Shown in pieces: positions 8,855 to 16,359 of a stretch of 46,565 nucleotides of DNA (within the stretch, counting starts at the first letter, position 1; each line of letters opens with the position of its first letter). A program made the position numbers and the translations under genes. Where the stretch lies: the NCBI RefSeq assembly GCF_004349065.1, contig NZ_SMKZ01000053.1, positions 1-46,565 of the forward strand, in the 5' to 3' direction. Source of the stretch: Jiangella asiatica (lineage in GTDB: Bacteria > Actinomycetota > Actinomycetes > Jiangellales > Jiangellaceae). The notes beneath the pieces were generated by a model. That model worked only from the letters and a program-made list of their open reading frames with translations, searched no databases and had not been told where the DNA came from.

Positions 8855-9627
8855 AGGAAACCACCACCGGTCAGGCCGACCGCTCGGCCCACGTAGCGGG
8901 CGCCGAGGGTGCGGTGCTGCGCGCCGACGAGATCGTTTCCGGGTACGTCGAGGGCGTCAACATCCTCACCGGGTGTGACCTCTACTGCAAGCCGGGCGAG
9001 ATCGTCGGCATCATCGGCCCCAACGGTGCCGGCAAGTCCACCCTGCTGAAGGCGCTGTTCGGGCTGGTCCGGGTCCGCGAGGGCTCAGTCCGGCTGCACG
9101 GCGAGGACATCACCAACCTGCCCGCCAACGAAATGGTCTCCCGCGGTGTCAGCTTCGTGCCGCAGACCAACAACGTGTTCCCCGGCCTGACAGTCGAGGA
9201 GAACCTCGAGATGGGCCTCTACCAGGCGCCCAAGCGGTTCACCGAACGGTTCGCGTTCGTCACCGACCTGTTCCCCGCCCTTGGCGACCGCCGCAAGCAG
9301 CGCGCCGGCTCGCTGTCCGGCGGTGAGCGGCAGATGGTCGCCATGGGGCGGGCCCTGATGGCCGATCCCAGCGTCATCCTCCTCGACGAGCCGTCCGCCG
9401 GCCTGTCCCCTGTGCTGCAGGACGAGGTGTTCATCCGGACCCGCGAGATCAACAGGGCCGGCGTCTCCGTCGTCATGGTCGAGCAGAACGCCCGGCGCTG
9501 CCTGCAGATCTGCCACCGGGGGTACGTGCTCGACCAGGGTCGCAACGCCTACACCGGCACCGGCCGCGAGCTCATCAACGACCCCAAGGTCATCGAGCTC
9601 TACCTCGGCTCGCTGGCCCGCGTCTGA
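8851..9627 (+). CDS. livF: LivF-type ABC ATPase
   Basis: Second ATPase of the importer, 258 aa. Walker A GPNGAGKSTLLKALFG, signature LSGGERQMVAMGRALM, Walker B VILLDEPSAGLSP, switch His replaced by Gln in VMVEQNARR, as is normal for LivF. ATG 8851 overlaps the livG stop by four bases, which fixes the start although the frame is open far upstream. Last gene of livHMGF; a strong hairpin follows at 9824. Confidence 0.95.
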   Translation: MKETTTGQADRSAHVAGAEGAVLRADEIVSGYVEGVNILTGCDLYCKPGEIVGIIGPNGAGKSTLLKALFGLVRVREGSVRLHGEDITNLPANEMVSRGVSFVPQTNNVFPGLTVEENLEMGLYQAPKRFTERFAFVTDLFPALGDRRKQRAGSLSGGERQMVAMGRALMADPSVILLDEPSAGLSPVLQDEVFIRTREINRAGVSVVMVEQNARRCLQICHRGYVLDQGRNAYTGTGRELINDPKVIELYLGSLARV

Positions 9628-9823
9628 CACAGTCACAGCACCAGCCCTGTCACGGTCGTCCTCGCCCGCGTCACGCATCGGGAAATGGGAGGAGGCCTCC
9701 GGGGCTCCCGGTCTCATCACCAGGCCTGCCCGACCCTCATGAGGCTTGCAAGCATGGTGTGACACGAGACTTCGTGCTGAACGTGATCATTTCGGGGTGG
9801 CCACGGGGATCCGGCGGGCACGA

Positions 9824-9858
9824 AAGAGCCCCGCCGGGACGGGCCCGGCGGGGCTCTT
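9824..9858. terminator. Bidirectional hairpin between livF and the convergent binding-protein gene
   Basis: A perfect 15-bp inverted repeat (AAGAGCCCCGCCGGG and its complement) encloses a 5-base loop. It sits in the 278-base gap between convergent genes and can serve both strands. The T tracts are short (two or three). The rest of the gap (9628-9823, 9859-9905) shows no gene. Confidence 0.8.
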
Positions 9859-9905
9859 CGCGGGTCCAACGATCTGACCGAAGTCCGACCGCGGCCGGCT
9901 GGTGG

Positions 9906-11174
9906 TCACTCCATCGTGCGCTCGACGAAGTCGACCGGCGTGGTGTTGTTGTCCGGGCCGTACTGGTAGACGCCGATAGTGGCCGTCTCCGGGTCACCGG
10001 CGTCGGTGAACTCGATCGGGCCGGACGCACCGTTGTAGTCGATGTCCTCGCCGTCCTCGATCAGTGCGGCGCACTCCTCCCACCCGGTGCACTCGGTGCC
10101 CTCGCGGGACACGTCGACCAGGTTGTCGGCGATGTCGCGGCTCTCGACCGAACCGGCCTGGAGAGCGGCCAGCGCCAGCAGCATGGCGGCGTCGTAGGAC
10201 TCCGCGCTGTAGTTGAAGTCGACCAGCTCGGGGTCGACCTCGAGCAGCCGCTCGCGGAACTCCTCACCGATCTCGGCGCCCGGCTGGGTGCCCTTGTTGC
10301 CCTCGAGCAGGCCCGCCGGCAGCTGGTCACCCCAGTTGGAGATGTTGCCGTCGACGAAGTACAGCGGCACGCTCTGCGGGCCGATGTTCTGGTTCACGAG
10401 CTCGGGGATGATCGTGACCGTCTCCTCGAACCCGATCAGCGCGATGGCGTCCGGCTGGGCCGCGGCGATCTGGCTGACCTCGGACGTGTAGTTGGACGCC
10501 TGCGGGTCGTAGACGACGTTCGCGGCGATGGTGCCGCCACCGCTCTCGATGGTCTCGGACAGATACTGCGCCAGGCCGTTGCCGTACGCGTCGTCCAGGT
10601 TCATGACCGCGACGTTCGCGTGCCCGTCGCCGAGGATGACGTCGCCGAGCACCTGGCCCTGCAGCACGTCGGACGGCGCGGTACGGAAGTAGAGGCCGTC
10701 GTCCTCGTAGGTCGTGAAGTCGGGCGAGGTGTTCGCCGGCGAGAACATGATGGTCTCGTCCTGGACGATGCGGTCGAGCACGGTGAACGACACACCGGAC
10801 GACGCGGCACCGATGATGGCCGCGACACCCTCGTTGAGCAGCGAGTCCGTCGACTGCTGGGTGACGGCGGAGTTGCTGGCGTCACTGGAGTCGGTGTGGG
10901 TCACCTCGACGTCGTGACCGAGAGCGCCACCGGCGGCGTTGATCTCCTCGATCGCGAGGTCGACACCGGCGAACTCCGGCGGCCCGAGGAAGGCCAGGTT
11001 GCCGGTCTGCGGCAGCAGGGTACCGAGCCGCAGCGGCTCGTCGCTGGCCGGGGCCTCGCCGCCGGCGGTCCCGTCGTCCGCGGGCTCGTCGTCGTCGCCG
11101 CCACAGGCGGCCAGCACAAGCGAGGCCACCCCGGCGACGGCCAACGACCGCCACAGTCGCGATGTGCGGTTCAT
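9906..11174 (-). CDS. Branched-chain amino-acid-type ABC substrate-binding lipoprotein (LivJ/Peripla_BP_6)
   Basis: A 422-aa lipoprotein. The signal peptide ends in the lipobox LAAC (Cys 24), followed by an acidic linker (GGDDDEPADDGT). The two-lobe type I binding-protein domain starts at about residue 50 (LRLGTLLPQTGNLAFLGPP) and has the AIIGAASSGVSFTV and DDAYGNGLAQYL strands of the LivJ family. It probably feeds the livHMGF transporter, which lacks its own binding protein and lies convergent across the hairpin. GAAGGAG ribosome site 8 bases before ATG. The ligand is unknown. Confidence 0.9.
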   Translation of the reverse strand: MNRTSRLWRSLAVAGVASLVLAACGGDDDEPADDGTAGGEAPASDEPLRLGTLLPQTGNLAFLGPPEFAGVDLAIEEINAAGGALGHDVEVTHTDSSDASNSAVTQQSTDSLLNEGVAAIIGAASSGVSFTVLDRIVQDETIMFSPANTSPDFTTYEDDGLYFRTAPSDVLQGQVLGDVILGDGHANVAVMNLDDAYGNGLAQYLSETIESGGGTIAANVVYDPQASNYTSEVSQIAAAQPDAIALIGFEETVTIIPELVNQNIGPQSVPLYFVDGNISNWGDQLPAGLLEGNKGTQPGAEIGEEFRERLLEVDPELVDFNYSAESYDAAMLLALAALQAGSVESRDIADNLVDVSREGTECTGWEECAALIEDGEDIDYNGASGPIEFTDAGDPETATIGVYQYGPDNNTTPVDFVERTME

Positions 11175-11330
11175 GTGATTTCTCCTTCGCCGAGCCGGCC
11201 ACCCGGGATGAGGTGCCGGTTGGTTGCGATGATTCCCGAAACTTATGCCGTCCTATGTCCCAAACGTAGTGGTCGTGGCCAACCAGGATCATCTTGTTAG
11301 GACACTGTGACCTTGGGGTCTCGGCCCGGA

Positions 11331-12497
11331 TCACTCCTGGTCGGCCACCGGACGCCATCGTCCGTCCCGCAGGACGCTGAACGCCACGGTGCCCCCGTCG
11401 CGGTCGCCGAACGCGTCGAACGCCACCTCGCCGGTCACCCCGGCGAAGTCGAGCTGCACCATCTCGCCGACGCAGCCGCGCCGGGCCGCGGACGCCGAGC
11501 TGGCCGGCGGCAAACACCGGTCGAGTACCGTGCCGACCGCGGTGGCGGCGTCGTAGGCGGCTGCGCCGTACGCACCGGCGTCAGTACCGGTGTCGGCGTT
11601 CGACGGGAGCGACGCGCCTCGCGTCGGGTCCAGCTCGGCCGTCGTCGCCGTGACCGCGCCGTCGCGGACGCCCTCGGGGACGCCGTCGTCGCCGGAATCG
11701 GAGTCGTCCGCCTCGAACGCGGCAGCTCCCAGCAGCGTGGCGTCGAGTCCGGTCCGGCGGACCTCCTCCGCCGTCTCCGTCGCCGCGTTCGAGGTGCCGG
11801 AGACGAAGACGGCTCGCGCGCCGTCCTCCTCGGCAGCGGTCACGACCGCGGCGACGTCTGCGACGGTACCGCGCGCGACCACCTCGCCGCCGGCGGCCCC
11901 GACCGCGTCGGCGAACGCCGCCGCCTCCCGCGCGTCTCCCCCGTCGACGACGGCGACCGCGCTGGCCGCGAGGCCGGTGACGGCGTACCGGCCCAGCGCC
12001 GCGGCCGGGGACTCGTCGCCGACGGCCGTGCGGAAGTACGAGCGGTACGGCCGCAGCGGCGCGCTCGGGTTGGCGCCGCGGGTGTGCACGGGGTCGACAT
12101 CGGCGGGCGACACGAACAGCACCGACTCGTCGTCGAGCACCGGTTGCACGGCCCGCACCGCCTCGGTGCTCAGCCCACCGATCACCGCGATCAGGTCGCC
12201 GTCGACCAGCTCACCGACCTCGTCGCCCAGCTCGGCGCCGTTCTCGTCGACGGCCGCCACCTCGACCGTCCAGCCGCCGATGTCGTCGGCGGTCGCACCG
12301 ATCGCTGCCTCGACCGCGGCCAGCACGCCGGCGCCGTCGGCCTCCTGCCACCCACTGGCCGGCACCAGGACCGCGACGGTGGCGCTCTGCTCGCCGGCGT
12401 CGTCGTCGCCGAGCGCGCTCACCATGCCGCAGGATGCCAGCAGCGTGGCCGAGACCGTCAGCGCGGCCCACCCCGCGCCACGACGGACCCCCCGCAT
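11331..12497 (-). CDS. LivJ-like periplasmic-binding lipoprotein coupled to the ANTAR regulator
   Basis: A 388-aa lipoprotein with lipobox LLASC (about Cys 23) and a type I binding-protein fold: ATVAVLVPASGWQEADG, then VIGGLSTEAVRAVQPVL, YFRTAVGDESPAAALGRY, and AYDAATAVGTVLDRCL. It is more divergent than the binding protein at 9906. ATG 12497 lies one base after the pdtaR stop, so the two form an operon. The open frame continues upstream inside pdtaR but that part is out of phase with the real protein. It may sense or deliver a small amide or amino acid. Ligand and transporter partner are unknown. Confidence 0.8.
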   Translation of the reverse strand: MRGVRRGAGWAALTVSATLLASCGMVSALGDDDAGEQSATVAVLVPASGWQEADGAGVLAAVEAAIGATADDIGGWTVEVAAVDENGAELGDEVGELVDGDLIAVIGGLSTEAVRAVQPVLDDESVLFVSPADVDPVHTRGANPSAPLRPYRSYFRTAVGDESPAAALGRYAVTGLAASAVAVVDGGDAREAAAFADAVGAAGGEVVARGTVADVAAVVTAAEEDGARAVFVSGTSNAATETAEEVRRTGLDATLLGAAAFEADDSDSGDDGVPEGVRDGAVTATTAELDPTRGASLPSNADTGTDAGAYGAAAYDAATAVGTVLDRCLPPASSASAARRGCVGEMVQLDFAGVTGEVAFDAFGDRDGGTVAFSVLRDGRWRPVADQE

Positions 12498-12498
12498 G

Positions 12499-13110
12499 TC
12501 AGCCCTTCGGCTCGCCCTCGGACTCGGAGAGCACGACCTTCGCGACGTCGCGCATGGACGTCCGCTTGTCCATGGCGGCCTTCTGGATCCACCGGAACGC
12601 GTCGGGCTCGCTGAGGCCGTATTTGGTCTGCAGGATGCCCTTCGCGCGGTCGACCAGCTTGCGCGTCTCGAGCCGGTCGGCGAGGTCGTGGACCTCGTTC
12701 TCCAGCTGGGTGATCTCCTCGTGCCGGGACAGCGCCATCTCGATGGCGGGCACCAGGTCGGCCTTGCTGAACGGCTTGACGAGGTAGGCCATGGCGCCGG
12801 CGTCGCGGGCGCGCTCGACGAGGTCACGCTGGGAGAACGCGGTGAGGATGAGCACCGGCGCGATTCGCTGCTCGACGATGCGGGCGGCCGCCGAGATACC
12901 GTCGAGAACGGGCATCTTGACATCCATGACGACGAGGTCGGGGCGGTGCTCCTCGGCCAGCCGGACGGCACTGGCGCCGTCGGCGGCCTCACCCACCACG
13001 TCGTACCCTTCCTCGCCGAGCATCTCGATGAGATCGAGGCGGATCAACGACTCGTCCTCCGCCACGAGGACCCGTCGGGCAGGCGCGTCTGGTGTTGGCG
13101 ATTCGGTCAC
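12499..13110 (-). CDS. pdtaR: ANTAR-domain response regulator (PdtaR)
   Basis: A 203-aa two-domain regulator. The receiver domain (about 12-125) has the acidic pair around Asp 19, phospho-acceptor Asp 63 in VVMDVKMPVLDG, the Thr in LILTAF and the Lys in LVKPFS. The ANTAR RNA-binding domain (about 135-195) has RAKGILQTKYGLSEPDAFRW. ANTAR proteins bind paired hexaloop RNA hairpins and prevent premature termination. In Mycobacterium tuberculosis the orthologue Rv1626 also lies near polA, as here. It heads an operon with a LivJ-like lipoprotein. No histidine kinase is in the window. Confidence 0.93.
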   Translation of the reverse strand: MTESPTPDAPARRVLVAEDESLIRLDLIEMLGEEGYDVVGEAADGASAVRLAEEHRPDLVVMDVKMPVLDGISAAARIVEQRIAPVLILTAFSQRDLVERARDAGAMAYLVKPFSKADLVPAIEMALSRHEEITQLENEVHDLADRLETRKLVDRAKGILQTKYGLSEPDAFRWIQKAAMDKRTSMRDVAKVVLSESEGEPKG

Positions 13111-13175
13111 CCGGGAAGCCTACTCGGCACATGTTTCCGATGCCGGTAGGCTATGAACCTGTCGCCGCCGAGCGC

Positions 13176-13249
13176 GGCCCGGTAGGCAAATTGGCAAAGC
13201 CGCCGCACTCAAAATGCGGTGTCTGTGGGTTCGAGTCCCACCCGGGCTA
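13176..13249 (+). tRNA. tRNA-Leu (anticodon CAA) with short variable loop
   Basis: A 74-base cloverleaf. Acceptor GGCCCGG pairs with CCGGGCT (first pair G-U). D arm GGC/GCC has a loop containing GG. Anticodon arm CCGCA-CTCAAAA-TGCGG gives anticodon CAA. The T arm is GTGGG-TTCGAGT-CCCAC and the discriminator base is A; CCA is not encoded. Only five bases (TGTCT) separate the anticodon and T arms, whereas tRNA-Leu normally has a long class II variable arm. The anticodon and A73 agree with leucine. It marks the border between core genes and the accessory region. Confidence 0.88.
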
Positions 13250-13285
13250 CTCCTCTTGACCTGTGGCTCCAGTCGAAGTCCCGGC

Positions 13286-13558
13286 TCAGACCCGCGACCG
13301 AGGCGGGCTGTGCTGGAACACTGCTTCGTCCAGCGACGTATCTGTCGGTCCGAGAAGCCGTCGGGGGTGGCCGTAGTTCGCAAGACCGACCGCTTCGGGA
13401 TCGACCGGGTGGGCCGCCTCGGCCAACGCTTCCAGATCCTCGACAGCAACCGGCTCTTCGGTGTCTGCCGCGGCGTACTCCGCGCACGCCTCCTCCCACC
13501 GGGAGGAACGGTGAAGCCCTCGTGCGCGGGCCAGGTGCGCCGTGGCGACGCCTCCCAT
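13286..13558 (-). pseudogene. Remnant of a LuxR-family / TPR regulator N-terminus
   Basis: A 90-aa open frame. Its first half (LHRSSRWEEACAEYAAAD, then VEDLEALAEAAH) reads like the helical TPR-like N-terminus of large LuxR-family regulators and adenylate-cyclase-type regulators. The rest does not continue such a protein and the frame ends 36 bases from the tRNA. It starts 18 bases past the stop of the sulfatase gene on the same strand, so any promoter has probably been replaced by block I. I read it as a truncated leftover. The homology is by eye only. Confidence 0.5.
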
Positions 13559-13576
13559 GCCTCCCCGGCTCCGCTC

Positions 13577-14977
13577 TTAAGGCAGAACCGTGTTGATCAT
13601 GTTGGTCAGGCCCGCGGCTTGGAGTTCATGCTGAGCGTCGGCGTACTCAGGTCGCCCAGCGACGCTGTTGAACTCGTGCGGGTCGACCTCGACGTCGTAC
13701 ATCTCCGTGTACCTGGTGTCGTCGCGGTGTGCCATGACCAGCTTGTGCCGCCCGTCGGTGACGGTGAGGAAGCCTTCGCCTTCGGCGACGACGTGTGCGT
13801 GGCCCGAATCGTCGAGGTGGCGCCCGTCGACCCCGACTGGCTCGACACCGGCGGTCGCGAGCAGGGTCGGGAAGACATCGACCAGGCTGGTCAGGCGGTC
13901 GCTCCGGGTGCCGGCGCCGACGCCGTCGGCGCGTCGCAGGAGTAGCGGTACGTTGAGGACATCCTCGTAGAAGCCGCAGTCCTTGCCCCAGAATCCGTGG
14001 TTGCCGAGCATCTCGCCGTGGTCGCAGGTGAACACGATGACCAGGTTCGCGCCGAACCGTTTCTCCGCGGCGCTGATCAGCAGGCCGATCTGGTCGTCGA
14101 TCAAGGCGACATTGGCTTGGTAGTTGCGTCGAAGACGGTGCCAATAGTCCGCGTCGCGGTCGCGGTAGCCGCCTCCTTCGGCACGTCCGCGACTGTGGAA
14201 GCTGCGGTAGTGCAGCCGGCCCGGCTCGCTCCACTCCTCGGGGCGGAGGTGGGGCTCGCCCAACTGCTGGTCGTCGACCCGGGCGAGGTAGGCCTCCGGA
14301 GGGTCGAACGGGAAGTGTGGCCCGCTGAACGACACCCAGCAGAACGGTGGCTGGCCGCCGTCGTACGACTCGATCCATTCGCAGCTCTTGCGGCCCACCC
14401 AGGCATCGGGATGCCATTCGGCCGGTCCGGGAAAGGTGAAGACCTTGTCGGCGCCCCGGTCCCATACCGCGGCACGATAGGCCTCCAGGTGACCGGCGGC
14501 CTCCAGGTCACGCGTGTAGTCGTCGTAGAACCAGACCGACACCTGCTTGTCGTCTTGCAGGGCAAGGTGGTCCATGCCAAGGCTCAGGTAGTAGTCCCGG
14601 AATTCCTGATACGGCAAGGTCCGGTCAGGGGCTGTGTCGCCATACGGGACCGGGGCGTAATGGCACTTGCCGATATGCGCCGTGGTGTAGCCGTCTCTGC
14701 CCAGAACGGTGTAGAGGTTCGGGATCTCGGGCGACAGCACGTGGTCGCGAAAGTTGCTGTAGGCACCGTGGTTGCGAGGATAGCGGCCCGTGACGATCGA
14801 GCAGCGGCTCGGCAAGCACCAAGGGCTGGCGGTGTATGCCCTGTCGAAGATCGTCCCGGACGCGGCCAGGCGATCCAGGGACGGCGTGGGAACAGCCGTG
14901 TTGCCGTAGCAGCCGAGCGCGTCCTTGCGCAACTCGTCCGCCGTGATGAACAGGATCGCCGGTTGCCGCGCGCTCAT
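13577..14977 (-). CDS. Cytoplasmic type I sulfatase (block I)
   Basis: Hydrolyses a sulfate ester, probably on an imported sugar. 466 aa without signal peptide, so cytoplasmic. The maturation motif CLPSR places the formylglycine-forming Cys at residue 54, followed by the SIVTGRYPRNHG stretch. N-terminal metal ligand region is ITADELRKD. The distal metal site is TCDHGEMLGNHG with FWGKDCGFYE after it. A formylglycine-generating enzyme must act on it but none is in the window. ATG 14977 is preferred over the longer frame (15013) because GGAGGG and GAGGG precede it. It is transcribed from the promoter carrying LacI box A. Confidence 0.92.
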   Translation of the reverse strand: MSARQPAILFITADELRKDALGCYGNTAVPTPSLDRLAASGTIFDRAYTASPWCLPSRCSIVTGRYPRNHGAYSNFRDHVLSPEIPNLYTVLGRDGYTTAHIGKCHYAPVPYGDTAPDRTLPYQEFRDYYLSLGMDHLALQDDKQVSVWFYDDYTRDLEAAGHLEAYRAAVWDRGADKVFTFPGPAEWHPDAWVGRKSCEWIESYDGGQPPFCWVSFSGPHFPFDPPEAYLARVDDQQLGEPHLRPEEWSEPGRLHYRSFHSRGRAEGGGYRDRDADYWHRLRRNYQANVALIDDQIGLLISAAEKRFGANLVIVFTCDHGEMLGNHGFWGKDCGFYEDVLNVPLLLRRADGVGAGTRSDRLTSLVDVFPTLLATAGVEPVGVDGRHLDDSGHAHVVAEGEGFLTVTDGRHKLVMAHRDDTRYTEMYDVEVDPHEFNSVAGRPEYADAQHELQAAGLTNMINTVLP

Positions 14978-15031
14978 CTGACCCTCAGCCCTCCGCTGAT
15001 CGTCGCCGTGCACTCGGAGATACGCGTCGTG

Positions 15032-15060
15032 ACCTTATAACGTTGTACATTACGAAGTAA
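15032..15060 (-). promoter_or_regulatory. LacI box A over the sulfatase promoter
   Basis: On the minus strand: -35 TTACTT, a 17-base spacer CGTAATGTACAACGTTA, and -10 TAAGGT. The spacer is one of four copies of a shared imperfect inverted repeat (consensus CGTTATGTATAACGATG). Predicted leader of about 50 bases to the sulfatase start at 14977. It lies between the sulfatase and the lacI gene. Confidence 0.8.
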
Positions 15061-15100
15061 AGCTCCGGCGAGACCCCGGCGAGACGTCGATCTCACGGCT

Positions 15101-15128
15101 TTGTGGCAGCGTGTCGGCCAACTAGGAT
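15101..15128 (+). promoter_or_regulatory. Promoter of the lacI-type gene
   Basis: TTGTGG, 16 bases, TAGGAT, then about 20 bases to the regulator start with a GGGGGAAAGGGA ribosome site. It does not contain the shared box, so the repressor may not repress itself from this promoter directly, although box A is only 40 bases upstream. Confidence 0.55.
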
Positions 15129-15149
15129 CTGCGTGGGGGAAAGGGAACG

Positions 15150-16172
15150 ATGGTGAGGGTCCGGCTCAAGGACGTCGCGGATCACGCTGGCGTGTCGGTG
15201 AAGACCGTGTCCAATGTGGTCAACAACTGGGAGTACGTCACCGACGCCACCCGAGAGCGCGTGCAGAAGGCCCTGGACGAGCTCGGATACCGGCCGAACC
15301 TCTCTGCCCGCAGCTTGCGCACCGGCCGGACGAACCTGATCGCGCTCGCGCTGCCCCGCCTGCACGAGCCGTACTTCGCCGAGCTGGCCGACTGCGTCGT
15401 GCGCGCGGCCGAGGACCACGGGCTCACCGTGCTGATCAGCCAGACCGATGGACGACGCGAGCGCGAGCAGCAGGTCGTCTCCGGCTTCCGGCCGCAGTTC
15501 ATCGATGGGCTGCTGTTCAGCCCGTTGGCGCTGGAGTGGGACGACCTCGAGGAGATTCCGGGGCATCCGCCGGTCGTGCTTCTGGGTGAGCGCCTGGCGG
15601 CCGGAGGTGCGGCCGATCACGTCGCCGTCGACAACGTGGCCGCCGCGCAACGCGCTACGCAGCACCTGGTGGAACTGGGGAGGAAACGGATCGCGGTCAT
15701 CGGAGCTCCGCCATCCAAGACCGCTCGGACCGCATCGCTACGGCTGGAGGGCTACAAGCGAGCCCTGCGTAAGGCCAGGATACGCCTCGACAAGCAGTTG
15801 TTGCTGCCCGTGAATCAGCTCCACCGCGCTGATGGCGCCGCCGCGATGGCGACACTGCTCGACCTGGCCCCGCCGCCCGACGCCGTGTTTTGTTTCAACG
15901 ACCTGCTGGCGCTGGGAGCGTTGCGCACTCTTCAGGAGCGTGGTGTCGCCGTACCGTCCGAGGTCGCGGTGATCGGCTTCGACGACATCGAGGAGAGCCG
16001 GTTCTGCAGTCCGTCGCTGACGACCATCTCGCCGGACAAGAAGGCGCTGGCGGGACTCGCCGTCGCGGCACTGGTACAGCGGATGTCGGTCGCCCCAGAC
16101 GCCGCCCCGCAGGAGCTGCACGCCGGCTTCGAGCTCGTCGAACGGGAGAGCACCATGGGCCGGCGGGCCTGA
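15150..16172 (+). CDS. LacI-family transcriptional repressor of block I
   Basis: A 340-aa regulator. The N-terminal helix-turn-helix and hinge are RLKDVADHAGVSVKTVSNVV, then VTDATRERVQKALDELGYRPN and the hinge ARSLRTGRT (residues 1-60). The effector domain is a type I binding-protein fold (60-335) with DAVFCFNDLLALGALRTLQERG and VIGFDDIEESRFCSPSLTTI. It sits among sulfatase and glycosidase genes whose promoters share one operator, so it is the natural candidate to bind boxes A-D and to be released by a sugar from the degraded glycan. The ligand is unknown. Confidence 0.94.
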   Translation: MVRVRLKDVADHAGVSVKTVSNVVNNWEYVTDATRERVQKALDELGYRPNLSARSLRTGRTNLIALALPRLHEPYFAELADCVVRAAEDHGLTVLISQTDGRREREQQVVSGFRPQFIDGLLFSPLALEWDDLEEIPGHPPVVLLGERLAAGGAADHVAVDNVAAAQRATQHLVELGRKRIAVIGAPPSKTARTASLRLEGYKRALRKARIRLDKQLLLPVNQLHRADGAAAMATLLDLAPPPDAVFCFNDLLALGALRTLQERGVAVPSEVAVIGFDDIEESRFCSPSLTTISPDKKALAGLAVAALVQRMSVAPDAAPQELHAGFELVERESTMGRRA

Positions 16173-16246
16173 CCACGCCCTGTCGTCCGCTCGATCGAGC
16201 CGGCGTCCCCGACTTCGACCTAGAACCCATCACCCAGCCGGCATCT

Positions 16247-16275
16247 TTTCAACGTTGTGTGCCACGATGTACAGT
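16247..16275 (+). promoter_or_regulatory. LacI box B over the glycosidase operon promoter
   Basis: TTTCAA, 17-base spacer CGTTGTGTGCCACGATG, TACAGT on the plus strand, about 85 bases before the start at 16360. Same layout as boxes A, C and D. Drives the glycosidase at 16360 and probably the GH51 gene at 18393. Confidence 0.8.
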
Positions 16276-16359
16276 CGTGATCGTGCGCTGCCATGCGTAG
16301 CCAGTGCGCACATGCTGTTCGTTGCGACTCAGCCGCCACCCCTTGGCCTGGAGGAGAGC

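Noticed and set aside
11331-13110. Direct AmiC/AmiR-type sensor-antiterminator complex
   Set aside because: The LivJ-like protein has a clear lipobox and is exported, so it cannot hold the cytoplasmic ANTAR protein.
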